Shown: piece by piece, positions 35,121 through 49,100 of the stretch | How positions within the stretch are numbered: position 1 is the first letter of the stretch | Layout: each line of letters opens with the position of its first letter | DNA from: Lateolabrax maculatus | Lineage: Eukaryota > Chordata > Actinopteri > Acropomatiformes > Lateolabracidae | Length of the DNA: 64,000 nt | Assembly: GCA_031216445.1 (NCBI GenBank) | Contig: CM062210.1 | Location: 14,643,501-14,707,500 of the forward strand | Reading direction: 5' to 3' | Notes under the pieces: model-generated | Told to the model about the DNA's origin: nothing | What the model saw: the letters and a program-made list of their open reading frames with translations, nothing else | Databases searched by the model: none | Translations under genes and position numbers: made by a program

Positions 35121-36559
35121 TCAGGACACTTCAGCGTCGACTTCGATCCTTTTACTTGAGTGGACATACCAACACTGTGAAAGTACTCCACTGCACGTCA
35201 AAGCCAAAAACCCCAGTATAAGTATGTGGGCTGAGTGTTATCAGCAAAATGCAAAGTATCAAAAGTAAAAGTAAAATGGTCAGTGTTTTACTGTTATGTA
35301 TCTTTTTTTGGATTAATATTACTGGTGCATTCGTGTGCACGCTGCATTTTGCTGCTGTAGATGTTTATGGTTGTGCTGATTTAACTACTTTATGCAGGCT
35401 ACTGTTGGGTGGTGTAATCCACAGCAATGCATCGTGGTCTGTGAGATCACCCTGTGTTTGCAGCTTGGCTGTCCTGTGAGAACCACATGGCTCCAAAACA
35501 TGAGCTTCAAACAGCCTGTGTGGTTTTCAGTGTTTATTTAGCTTAAGGAGAAGGAGAATCTTCTCAAAAACATAGATTTAATCATTCAGCTTATCACAAA
35601 CATTCAAATCTACTGTGATCAGCAGTGTATAGAGATATTTGTTGGCTTTTTGTCCTGTGTTGGTTAAAATGTTCAGAGGTTTGCACAGGTTTGTTTGTGA
35701 TTCAGTGGTAAATTCAGCGGTTCATTATTCCAGGGAACTGGTGAACCGAGACCACTTGACAATTGTTTTCTGTTTTGCTTTACAAAACAGGACAGACATG
35801 TCTGAGCTATTTTCTTTTTTTTTTCCTTTTTTTTCTCCATCAGACCTCCACACCCTCCTCCACCTCCTGCCAGAAACTTTCGACAGCTTTGGCTCAGTTT
35901 CTGCAGGAAGGACAGCGCCCTCCTCCTGCTCTCACATACACTTACTCTCATTTCTGCTGGAAGGAATTTTCAACTTTAACTTGTCTGCGGTGCAGTAAGG
36001 CCTTGTTGGGCCTGGAAAGTGAAAATATGACATAAACACATATCTGATCTATAGTTTATTATAGCCTACTACTGTCTACTGTATCTGATCTATAGTGTAG
36101 CTTAGTATACTGTTTATTTATATATTATGTATATTATATATATATTATATTTCTCTGCACTTTACTGCCTTTTGCACTTGTGGTTCGATAAACTGCATTT
36201 TGTTGTCTCAGTGCTGGTACAATCAAGCTGAATCTCATCTAGTAAAAAGAGGCCTTTTTGTTTGCTGGCCTGAGCTGTTACATTAAGGTTTCACTGAAGG
36301 CCTTGATAATGTTGTGTGCTGGATCCAGGCAGACTCGTGGAGGGCCGTCGTCTGTTTGCCTGATCAAGGTGCAATTTAAGGGGAAACCAAACGAGGTCAG
36401 TGTTGCTTTACAGAAGAAAAAAAAACAACATTTGGATGACTGTGACAGCAGCGATGCAGCCTGACAGACTGATTTTTATGCAGATGATCACAACGACATA
36501 ATAATGATACCATAATCATGACAAACAATTTTCTATCGCTGCAGTCCCATAACTTGCAA

Positions 36560-36788
36560 TCGAACGGTTGCAGGCTAAATCTGACACGACAACTTTTGGC
36601 TTCAGTGCATGCGCGCGTTCAGGCGTAACAGCGTGTCCACCGTGGGCTCCTTGCCTCGCATGTAAATGTCTCCGGTCCACGCAGGCGGGCTACAGGGGGG
36701 GGGTTCAGTCCGCGCAGCCGGTCGGGTTGGATACCACCGGGCCTCAGTCTCACTCTGGAGGAAGCCCGATCATCCTCCTCCTCCTCCC

Positions 36789-36820
<32 letters not shown>

Positions 36821-37130
36821 GCAGAGGATGCAGGACGGAGTGAGCGGTCCTGACTCCCGGCGGCTCGCAGGAGGCAGGAGAGGCGGTCACCACGGGGACA
36901 GTCACACATCACACACTCCGGGCTCCTCTCTTCTCTCCATCTCCCCCCCCCACCACCTCCGCACATTCCTGGTGTCAGGCATGACGGGACTCGGACTTGC
37001 ACGTGTGGGATAATTTTTTTTCTTTTTTTTCTCTTAATGTTTTAATAATAATGGTTCGCCTCAAATGTACGTTTCCACGGAGCTGCAGCTGAGGTTTCGT
37101 TCAGAGTCCCGCCGGGTTCTCAACAGCGTG
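36560..37130 (+). promoter_or_regulatory. CpG-rich promoter and 5'UTR of the RAMP-like gene
   Basis: A second CpG-dense block begins at about 36560 and continues to the first coding exon at 37131. It includes a (CTC)n tract at about 36772-36820 and several G or C homopolymer runs. It is separated from the CpG block of the divergent minus-strand gene by about 1.4 kb of AT-rich DNA. The start site cannot be placed from sequence. An in-frame upstream ATG at 37065 could extend the N-terminus. Confidence 0.6.
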
Positions 37131-40100
37131 ATGGATGTAACGGAGTTCGCGGTGCTGAAACTTTTTGTCGTTGGGATTTTGGGTGAGTGTGATGGATTTT
37201 GTGCCTTTTGCCGAGAAAACCCTCCTCCACAGCGCCCAGCTAGTGATGCGTGATGTGTCAAAGGTAGAAATGTCACACCGTAGCATCACCCAAAGGCTCG
37301 GCTTTTGCCCACTTTTCCATTATAGCCAGAGATCTAACACAGCTGTAAACAATGTCTATTGCTATAAGTGCCCCACTTTATTAGGCTACTGAACATTTAC
37401 AGATGCAAATTGCTTCTATCTGCCACATTATGTGCCTCAGCACTGCCTGAGTGGTTGCAAAGTGCACATAATTAGGATTGCTGAGAATTATCAGGAACAT
37501 CTCATGGGGCATAGAGTGAATGGAGAATATACAGCGCTGTACCTTGGCATCATGCCCCAGTAGACAGACCTGACCTATATCGTGGCCAATGGGAATTTCT
37601 GGATCTGGCTCATTAACTGCTGGTTTGAGGAGGAAATCATGTATGAAATCATGTTTCATGTGGTGGCCGATGAATCCACTTGCTGAAACGTACACATTAG
37701 TTGAACTGTCGTCATGGTTCAGACGTTTGTGTTGAGGCTCTGGACGTGTCCCGCTCCACATCGGTGCCGGAGTGATGCATTGATTGAGATGAGCGTGAAT
37801 GTAAATGATCTGCTGGTGTTACTCTGAGCCCGATTATGTCCTCTAACTGTAGTAGCAGTATCAGTGGAGTAGAAGCAGTACTGCGACTCAGTCATGAGGA
37901 AGAGTTCAGACGTCGAGCTGGTTTTCAGCACAGTGACTCTTTCCAGGAGCTGGTTCTGCGGATGCTCTTAGAGAGCAGTTGTTGGTCTCGGTGCCATCTG
38001 GTCCGACACTGATTGAAATTACCTGCCTTCATCCCGTGTGGACACGAGCCAGGTGATACAGGGTTTCAATATCAAGGTCTGTGATTTAGAACGACTTCAA
38101 GCTCAGGCTCTTATCTCAAGGAGTGTTACCGTTTATCTGAACCTGAGAATGGATACATGACGAAAGCATGGAACCAACACACCTTTGGGAGTCTTTTTGC
38201 CATTTTGAAGAATTATGAGTATAGTAGACAGGAGAACGTGGTATATGTCAGGCCGAGACCTTCAGCCTGGACTCCCCTGGATCTCTGCCATGTAACAGCT
38301 GTGGCCCTACAGCACTGCACAGCCAAGCAGGAAAACTAACTTAGATGGTCTCTTGCTGACTTAAAGCTTCTTTCAAAGTGTCGATTCCAAGGTGAGGGGA
38401 AAACAGGAGAAAAAAGGATTAATTTGTGATCAAACTCACTCTCATCTGTGTTTTGATAGTCCAGAAATGACAATTGGTGTGATTTGACTGCAGCTGCTGC
38501 TATCAAAGCAAGGGGAGGTTATATTCCCATGCTGTGAAGACATGCAGCGGTGGTTTCCTGCGATAGCTCTGGTCTAGACTAAAAGAGTTTCCCATCAAGA
38601 TCCCCGTTGGGAAGAAGAAAGTTGGAGGCCGGATGCCGTGCGTTCAAAGAAAACCAGGACATAACTCATTAAAATCAAACTGAGTCATTGTGATTCGTTA
38701 GCTTCAGTTTAAGGCCAGTGTGGTGGATGCAACAGGAACTGGAGTATATGGTCCCCATCTGCATCGCAGAAGAAAGAACGATTCCCACTGACTGCGAAGC
38801 ATCTGCTCACCCCAATAAACAGCTATTCATACACTCTCACAGCGAGGGAAAATGCCTCGGGGTTCTTCTCTTCCACAGTTAACAGAAAAAAAAACATTGC
38901 TGTGAAAAAGTTATTTTTGTGAAAATGCTATTCTTAGACCTGCGGGGAGATTTCAGTGTGTTGAGCTCATTTCAACGCATGTGGCTGTTTCTTTCCATGT
39001 GGACGTTGTTATACACGGTGTTCTTTATCACCTGAATGTTCCAGGAAGGAAATGCTTTCAAGTTGAGTAATCAAAACAAATGATTTGTTAAGTGAAAAAA
39101 CGTGAGTTGTTGTTTTCAGTCAGACATCAGGAAAAGGGCTGATAGTGTCTTTACATAAATTCTGGTATAACTATTGTGTGTGCATCCAGAGCTTGATATT
39201 TCTTAATACTCTGTTCCAGAGAGCCCAATTGTTGTTGAAAAACTATTAAAAACACATCAACGAACCATCCTTCATCACCATGTAGTGTCACCAGTTTATG
39301 TTTGACTGAATCCCACACACACCATCTGGCTGCTGTAAATAAATCCACTGCTGAAAATAGTCCCCAACAAATACACTGTTTACCCCTATTTGAGTAAAAT
39401 GTATATAAACATTATACATCCTTCATATACTGTGTTTACAATCTATCTATGGACAGAGGGTATTGTATGCAAATTCAAAATTGAATTGACATTTCAATTA
39501 ACATTTAATTGCTCTCCAGTTAAAACCATGTATCTCCAAATTAACAAGATAATTTGAAAACGGTTGTTTTGTTAAACATCCAGCTGTTTTAGAAAATGAT
39601 TTAGCCTTTTTTAAAAGAAAGTATGTATTCATGAGATTTAAGTCTTCAGTAGGAACGAGTGGGCTGAGAGCAACACGGGAAATATTGCGAGACAGACTAA
39701 CACATTGTTGGCTTTGTTCTTTTTATAGGATTGACTATATTTATATATTTATATTCTTACAGGTTGACTATAACACAAATATAAAACGTTACAAGCCTCA
39801 TTCTTTAAACTACCCAGTTACAACAACACCCAGATGTGTGAGAGTTAAAGCCATTGTGCTCATGCTTGGTGTAATGTGTTGCTGATTCACAGTGTTACTT
39901 TTTAGCTTCCACTTAATAGCTCAACTGCAGTGCGAGCATGTTAAGAGCATTATTAATCTTTCAGTTGCCTGTTAAAGATTCATGCACCAGAAGGGGCTTG
40001 AACTTTGTCTCTTGGCTCATCCTGCTCATGTGGAAGTTTAATGCTGAGGTTTTGCTGACTTCAAGTCACAGAGTGTGTTTCTAACTGAGCACCATATGGT

Positions 40101-43100
40101 CAACAGATTGTGTAGGCGCTAAATTAACTCATTGCCTATCTGTTTTGACCAGCATTCCACCTGACTACTCCTTGTTTAGAAGTTTGAGTAAAAAAAGGTA
40201 TTGAAAGCTGCAGTGTGCTTCGGGTCAGATCTCATATCATCCAATCTGTGGAAGCACAGCACAAATAATGCTGTTACATTACAAATATACTTTGTATTTG
40301 TATAAGTGTAAAATAATAAACAAAAAAATGGGGCACAAGGAACCTACACAAAGAACCTGCATTCTTAGGTGAAATGTAAAAAATACTGCAAATAATACAT
40401 ATTAATAGTCTGAGGAGGAAGAAAGAGGACAAACCAAGCTCTCATTATCTGGTCTCATTTGCAGGAGATGCCATACACCTGGTACTGGCTTCTCAAAGGG
40501 GCAGCCAGAGGCCAGAGTTGGATGGTAGTTAGTTGTCACTTTAGTATAGGAGTATACCAGATCTGACAGAAAGGTGGTTTTCTACCAAAGGCCAGTCAGA
40601 TTTCCAATCACAGAATAGAATAGGTGGTAATGAGCACTATTAAACTGAGTGTGATGACTGAAAGTAATAACAGATGATGACAGGAGAGGGCCACAGTTAA
40701 TGATCAGGATTCATTTTAATCACAGGAGACAAAAAATGAAACTTAAATGAGTTAAAATGACAACAGCAGACACTATGTAATGAGTAAAAGCCATCAGACG
40801 AATTGAATTAAGAAATCACTTCCATATCTGTCTCGGTTTACCAGCCTGTTAGGCAGTAATTCACTGTGCCCTGTTTGAATCAGTCTGTTGTTTGATACTT
40901 TAAAGCATGCTGCCATGAACCTTTAATCAACACTCAAGCTGCCTTTTACATTCAGATACTGACTCGTGTTGAAGCGTTAAGAGCGCTTTGGTACCGGCAG
41001 AGAGCCCTGTGTTAACAATCTCCACTGACAGAGTCTGCAACAGCTGCAAGAACTTGTCAAAACATTATGGGATCGTTCAAGAAGCTCGCTGGCAGGTTCA
41101 TGATGTTACAGTAGAGTACCCATTTTTTGGGAATGTGAGCGAGTTGGACTGCATGAAATTTATTAAAGGGGGGGGGATTAGATATTTTTTATTTTTGCTG
41201 AAGGGAAGGCAAGTGGGTCTTAGTCATTTAACTTTATCTCTCCAGGGTGCTGGAATACTTGGGAAACAGGATGCATCATTTTCTAATGTTTGCCATAGTT
41301 TGGGCAATTGCATTTTCCACTTCTATTGTGCAATTGGTGGGTAAATAAAAATGATCAGTCCATTAAAGGGCAACGTCACCGATTTGATACATCAAAGTCT
41401 GTTTAGTGGTTATCACAAAAAAAAAAAGGTGCAAAGCCTTGAGTGTTTCCAGAGGGAGCTGTGCGAAGTCTATAAATACCTTCAAGTGATCACCTGAGTC
41501 AGCGTCAGTTGAGGCTGAAGCGTGGAAGTTTGAAAATGAAGAAAAATCTGGAGGTGTGGAGTTAGAAAGAAGTGAGATCCCCAGACCTATGTTGCAAGCT
41601 GCCCATCTATGCTTGAGGCCTGCGGTTCCAGGCTACAATAGCAACTACTTGCATGAAACACGTGCATCTTGGACCGAACTGTCAGCTGTCGAGCTGGATT
41701 GCGAGTAATGTAGGCGCCAAAGGAAGAAAAATGAGTCCAACAATGTTGTAAGAGTGCAATGCTAAATTGGTGGAGTACTGTTTTAATATATTACGTTTTC
41801 ATTTGGACTACAATTGGAGTGTTACATTAATTTAAGATATTGTGGTGCTGCAGTTTTTTCTCTTTGTCAAGTTAGGTTTTAATTAACACAGAGGAAACAA
41901 AGAGAGCAAATACACTTCCAGTGTTGCTGCAGTTCTATCTCTCTGGTCTGGACCCTAACAAATATTCATTAACGCCCTCATAACACCCTCTTCTGTCCTC
42001 ACAGTCGTGGACACAGTTTTGCACTTTGAATTTGCAACTCTGTCAGTGTCTCTGTCGCTTTTTCCCTTTCTCCCTTTTGTGTCTCATACAGGCTGATGAA
42101 CAGCTTGGCACTGTCTCGACTGCCTCCGAAGCAGAGGTCATTGGCAGTTCTGGTCAAACAGCTCACAGAAACAAAGCCCTTTTTGCTCACTTCCTTTAAT
42201 ACGATCTGTTTTTCAGAAAAACTGTAGTTTTCATGTGTGATTAGATACTGAATGGATTTTGACAGAAACAGGGAGGACGATACATCTCACCACTGAGACT
42301 CTGCATTTCCTAAATTACACCAATTGATTGGGTTAAGTAGACCTGAAAGGATTTGACCATCCGGGTATACATACATGAGTTATATCACACTTGGTCTCAA
42401 CCTCCACGTGTCCGTCTATCTGTCCGTTCATATACATCCATCACACCCCTGATGAGATTGTGGCCAAAGTCGGAGTGATAATGCATTCCTCTGCTGTGCT
42501 CTGGCTTTCATCACACATAGGCAGGCCAGTAAACAAACAGTCGCTGGTTTGATCCCCAGCACAGACAGGAAGGTGTATTCCAGTGTGAGCTGAACGGTAT
42601 ATTTTCTCTAAAAGAAGAACAAAATGCACTTTTGTTGATAAGAAAGGTGTGTTTGCTGTCCTTCCGACAGGGCGTACCACAGGGCGGTGTTACGATGCTC
42701 TGATTGGTTGTAGGTCTATTCAATTGCATCCAGAGGCTGGATAACCCCTTGGAAATCAAAAATGTACTGAGAGGTTCCAGACTAATTCACATTTGGGTTT
42801 TGGTCTGCTGTTGCCAGGCTATTGTGTACATGTGTAACTAGGAGGGATATATGAAAAGACACATTTCAATTGCCTTGTGTACATTGACAATAAGGTAAAC
42901 ATCTCCTTTTTCTCCATTGTGCCAAAGGACTATAATTAATGGTCAAAACAAGTTGACATATTTATAACAAATGTGTGAGGGGATTGCATTATTCACAGGG
43001 GGGGGGAAGTTTTTAATGCTGCTGCGTTTCAACGAGTTTGGACATTTAAGAAAAGTGCATCAATTGTATCTGTCATTTTGACTCCAGGGGGCAGAAAATT

Positions 43101-46100
43101 GAGGTAGAGTGCAGAGTGAAAGCTTGTTGACAATTATTTCATGGTGCAAGGTTTCCTGCATTTGTCATTGAGCCAAGTGTGAATTCAAACAGCTTATTTA
43201 TCTAAGAAGTAAAAGTGACCCATTTCAATTGAATCTCTGAATTTACGGCGTTGTCTTTTTTCTGTGTAGCCATGCAACTGTTACTGCTGTCAGAAGCATT
43301 TGCCCACATAAAGAACATAATTAATGCCTGCCATGGTGTTATTCCAAACAACAAATGTTTTCTTTTTCTTCCAGTGGAGCTTGTTGTTGTGGTTTGTCAA
43401 AGAGGGGATGATAGAGAGTGGCTTTAGGCCGTTTTTGGCTTTGATGTTTTAGAATTAAACACTTGCCTGGAGTTGAGCTGAAGTGCATTAGGGAAAACAG
43501 ATGAAAGCATGAATTGCGTTGCCTCTCTAATGCTATTTTTCCGGTTGATTATCTCTGCTAACAAAGAACAATTGGGAATTTAACAAATGGGCTGATTGTG
43601 CCAATTCACTGTGTTAAAATCTCATCCGTGCTCCTTATCTATCACCACCAGCCTGCACTGTGCATCTGTGTGAGCACTGCTCATGCTCATACGAATACAC
43701 TGTTTCAAAAAATACAATTGCTTAAAAAACGTTTTTAATGACATTTAGACATTAACATCGTTTAGATGCTCCACGAAAGACAAAATGTTCATGAGATGCT
43801 CAGTGCAGCAGCTCCAGCGCTCCCACAAACCAGCCATGATAGCTCATAGACAGATGGATTTGCTCCACAGGGCCCTGTTCCGATGAAGCTTGGCTGTAAT
43901 TTTCCTCTCCACATGGTAAATGGACTGCATTTATATAGAGCTGTTATCCCAGAAGCCATTCACGGAGACTCACATTCACCCACGACTGGCTGCCGAACAC
44001 CAACCCCGCAATCACAAGCCGACCTGCGCCACCACCCGAGCTGCTGTCGCCCTACATACATACAAACAGTGTAATAGGTTAAAAAAAAAAGAGCACTTCT
44101 CTCCGGAAAGTCCCCCGTCGTTGAGTCTCTCTTCTCGGCCACTGGCATTTTATTTCTGTCTGTCTCTGTCATGGTCATCAGTACCCAACCCCCCCCCCCC
44201 TCCCCCTTCCTGCTTTTGTTTGCCATGAGTTCCCTTCTGTCTGTGTCTTTCCCCAGCCTCCTCTTCCTCTCCCTCCTCCTTGACCCCTCGATCCCCCCCA
44301 CGTGGAAGACTCCACTCTGACAGAAACAGCCTTGATATTTCCACTCAGGAATGAGAGGGGAGAGAGTGTGTTTATCTTGTCCTGCAAGCAAAGATTAATT
44401 CATACATTGTGGTTTGATTTTATCCTCCCGACACAAGTTTTGGTTTGAAAGAGAATCAGTGGCAACATGCACTGAACCATCCATCCATCCATTATCTATA
44501 CCACTTATCCTTAGAGGGTGGCAGGGGTGCCGGAGCCAATCGCAGCTGACATTGGGCAAGAGGCGGGGTACACCCTGGACAGATGCACTAAACCATAATT
44601 TCGAAATATTAAACCTCCAGTGCAATATTCTCCCTCCAAATTTTACCTCCTTTGTACTTTTTTCAACTTCCGAATGGCTTTTTATCTCCCAGAGTCTCTG
44701 TTGTTCACTCTCCTTCACAGAGTTTCTGAATTAATTTCTGTCCGCCTCACCTGGCACATCGGCTGGTAGGTGAATAATAATCATCTAACAGTCAATCACT
44801 GTGGCCTTTCCTCACTGTGAATCCCACAGGCTTGTTTTTATGAGGGAGTGATTGCTTTTGTCTGTGAGTAAAACCAAATGAAAACCAAGCTGAGGACATT
44901 TGAAAAAGTCACACTGTGTGTCTGGCAGGTCCGTCTCTCCTGTGGCTGTGGGCATGTTCAGAAATGTGATAAACATCTGAAGCTTTTCATCAAGGCTGAT
45001 GCTTCAGAGCAGTAGCAGGAGACAGCTGGTAGCCATGGTTGATTGAGGGGAAATTAAGATTTAGATATCCTCTCTTAGCAGCAGTCCTCTCAGTCACTGA
45101 CAGATGACACATCCAGCTTTAAAAATGTTTTCCTAATCTGTAAACTTGTAATATTTGTTGGATATGAGCTGGCAAGCCTGTTTAAAATGCTGTTAAAGCG
45201 GAGCTAACCATACAGGCATCTTTTTAGTACTGTAAAAACAGCGGTCCTCCCTTTCATACCACCCAATGGAAAGTTTTTTAATAAGTAGATGAAGATTTGA
45301 ATCCTGACTGCTACAAAGGTGGTAGTTAGAGGAGCAAAGATAGTTGAACAAATACACACATAGCTTACAATGGATCGTGTGACTCATTATAATGACTTAG
45401 AGCTGCAGTAATCAATATTTTAATATTAACAATGGATCAAATTAAGTAAAATGTGATAGGGGTCGCTTGTAGTGCCCCAACTTTGCCGTTACCCTCAGCT
45501 CTAAGGAGCTTTTTAGTGTCTTTCAGCTAATTGTTTTGTTTTTCCAGCCCAGCTCATTAGAGGGCAACATTTTGCTGTTCTGGTTATTTCCAGCAGCAGC
45601 AGGGAGCTGTTTCAGCAAAAAACTCAGATAAACCCACTGTATGTTACCTGGCCATCACCAAACAGCAGACAGACAAAGTTATAAGGTTACAATAGGGGAG
45701 CATTTAGAAATTAAAAGCCAGATATTTACCTCAGGAGTTGATGGAGAAGGAAGAATAAAAGGAAAGTTAATATTGGACTTCGACTTGCCACGTGGACAGA
45801 CACATGAGTCCAAATCAATGGTTATTTTCTCAGTCATATCAGCTTTATAAGGTGATAATATGTGTTTGTAATACTGTATATTTTTAAAGCTTGTCGCGCT
45901 GCCCCCCATGTGGCGAAAAATAATAATAACAGCGCAGCTTTAAGTGTTGATATCAAGACATTCTTGGTTCTGACTATTATCTCCTTCCAGAAAAAAAGTT
46001 GTAGTTACTCCGGATAATCCACAATCATCAGTGTCAACTGTTTAATTTGGAACTATTTTCTACTGCATGTAGAAAATTATATAAACTGTCTCTTTAATAT

Positions 46101-49100
46101 CTGATATCAGTCGTCAGGATTGACCTTCAGTATGTAGGAGGGTCCTTCATGAGCACAGCTCCAGAAAAACATTTTAAAAAAGAAAAAGAATTTCACTCTT
46201 TAAAAAAAAAGTTTTTATTAGTCTGTGTCAGTGAGGAGTTTTGTTACGCGTGATAAGCCTGAATGCTGCTTCAAGGCTTTTCAACCCTGAGAAGAAATTG
46301 TATTTTGGAGGATAATGATTGAATACTGCAACGTTTGGATAACAATAGAAAAAAACAACAACTATTGAACAGTGACATCAAATTTAATCAGCAGTTTCAT
46401 TCCAAAAGATATTGGTACTTCAAAAAGTTTTATCAGTCGAACCCTATTATGTATTAATGAGTTGGTGCAGGGACCATAAATACAATATGTCTACTCTAAT
46501 AGCTTATTATTAGTTTAAACACTGACTGTTGTACAGAGAACTACATTTATCACAATATGAAGCAGAATGTTGTCAATACTGTGACCCGAAAGTCTGTTTT
46601 CTCCTCTCTTTTTTAACCGTGGACGAGCAGAGATCTGCTCTCACAAACAAACTAAACAATGTGTGGTGATGCTCTCCGACCTTACGTGAACCGGTCAGAT
46701 CATCCTGTCCTTGTTGTTTTGTCAGATGAGGACACCACGGTGGCCTCTTATGGTAGCCCTCTAAGGTAATTCCTATCCCTGTCAGATAGCTCTGCTGATA
46801 ACGGTGACTGCTGACAGTCTATCACTGTCTGTCTGTCAAAGAGTTATTGCTGCTGGAAGGTCAGACGGCTGAGAAGCTTGTGAAATCACTCTGTCCTCAG
46901 TTTGTCCAATCTCTGTCCAACCTTTTAAGGCTGCTGCATGTCTTATTGTAACATTGATTAAATATTCACACCTTAGTTCTGATACATGAGCATCAGTCTC
47001 ATAAATAAATAAGATCATAGCAGAAAGGGCCAGCTTTGGGGTAAAATATTACATCACATCACAAAACTGATAGAAAGTCCCTTTGTTCGTCATTGCCGTT
47101 ATATCTGCTTGCTCCCCGTGTGCCTGCGTCACACTATTTAGCACCTAACATTTACTTTAACTCTGCTTCTGCAGTTGAAAAGCTTTCTAGTCATCTGTAG
47201 GGGAGTGAAAATATTCCTTAAAAGTAAGTTGCCCTTTAGCTGTCTGCCATGACGTCAGTCGGGTAACATCAGTCATTGTTAGTGGAGGTGCAAATTCCCC
47301 TAAATCTGAGAGTAGAAAGAATAACTAAGGTGGAAAGGAGTGACTTTATCGCTGTAAAAGCAGACATTATTTGAACCCTAACCTCCTAACCCTAACTTTA
47401 ATCTACTTTCTAAAGAGTATTTAAGTGATATTGAATGTGTGGCATAAAAGCAACTATTTCCCTACAGCTTCTTTAAGTTCTACTATTGTCACATTTCTGA
47501 TTATGATTTCCGCAAAAAAATCTCCTCTTCGGTGCCTCACAAACACCTCATTTGACCCCTACTCTATTATATGGCAACCATTTTATTCCTTTGCTTCCTT
47601 CTGGCCTGCTTAGATGTCATCTGCAATGCCAACAAAACAGACATTTCCTTCAGAGGCTTGTGTTCTCATTGATCTGGCTTGCTTCAGTTGTTTTTCTGCA
47701 GATGGTGAACACGGGAGGCGGCATGGCTTGAAGGCCAAGAACTCAATGATCTTCAAAGCATCTCCAAAGAGCAGAGAGGGAGGTCAGGGTTTTATTCATA
47801 GATGCTGAGTGGTGTTTTCAGATGAAAATGAGCCTTAAAATTTATTCAGACATGCAGAGTTTTTGCTTTAGTCACCTCAGATGCCCTCGGTTTGTTCAGA
47901 AACACTAAAGTGGTCTTCACTGCTGGTGTATGTACAACAACACAGCACTATAACTGCTGCTCTTGAACTGGTAAATGACACAACTGAGGCACTGGATTTC
48001 AAAAAATAGTGTTCGGCTCTGTTAATCATTTGTCCAAGGCTTTTGACACAGTTAACCATGTCACTTTGGTTCTCAGACTCTGCAGTATGAGCTTATTAAG
48101 ATGAAAAGCAGAGGATCAAAGTTGTTTTAATTGATCCTCTGTCAGCTATGAATGTGAGTATCAAATATCATGGGAATCCATCCAATAGTTTCTGTATGCC
48201 ACTAGCATGGCTACAAACAAACAGATTCTTGTCATTACTTGTTCCCACAGAAAATAATGACGGCAACATTGTTGGACAGCAAAAACATTAGCAAGTCAAC
48301 ATCGATTATTTATTGATAAACTATCCATGTTTTCTGATGTTCAGGAAGCCAATGTGCATTTTTTCTCGCAATTTCCTCACTCTTCCTCACCCTGTAACTG
48401 CCCCCCCCCACCTTTTTCCTCTTCCTCACCATCTGCCTGTAGCTGACTTTCAGTGCCTTTGGTCTGTCTCTCTGTGTAGAAAGACAGAGCAGAAGACAGA
48501 TGGTGCAGCAGGAAGAGACAAGCAAAAGAACACCTGATTTATTTCCCTTTTTTAATTCTTTAGATTAGATTTGAAACCCAGCAGGACACATTATTGCTTT
48601 AGGCATAGATACACATCCAGACAAGACCTTCTTCCTATCCTGTTTGGGATTCCATCATTCTATGTTATTAAACTAACAAACAATTTTGTAGTGTCATAAA
48701 ATCCCATGTGCAGAAAAAGTGCAGTCAAATGCGAAAAAATGTCCCTCTTTAATTAAATGTTGTTATTCTGAACCTTCCTCTGCACTGGTCACCATAAGTC
48801 ATAACCTTCCTGTCATGATGATGATGACAAGGAAGACCTGAAATAAGGTACAGGTTGTTAAACCAACCCTGCCTCTGCTTTAAATCTTTTTGACAGGGCT
48901 GGCAATTAATCTGCTCTCTTTCATCTTGTATTTTATCTCATCTATATTTATCTTGCCCACCTGACAGGCAGAGGATGACAGTGTGACAGTGTGCCAACTG
49001 AGCTGATACTCGACTGGCATGCTGTCAACCAGAGTATTACACCTTTGCAGCTTGAGTTGATTCTCTCCCAGTTCAAAATAGCTCTGCTTGGCCTGCATAA

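Noticed and set aside
34466..35268. Plus-strand open frames of about 100 codons in the CpG-rich block
   Set aside because: Long frames are expected in GC-rich DNA. The block is better explained as promoter and first exon of the minus-strand gene.
36666..37013. A Pro/Leu-rich open frame before the RAMP-like start codon
   Set aside because: It is produced by the (CTC)n repeat and high GC content. It is not in frame with the signal-peptide exon and shows no homology.
42535..42570. A tRNA-derived SINE or tRNA gene (GGTTTGATCCC box B-like)
   Set aside because: No convincing box A at the right distance, no cloverleaf, and no second copy in the window.
47375..47400. Interstitial telomere-like CCCTAA repeats
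   Set aside because: Only about three imperfect units are present, which is expected by chance in this much sequence.
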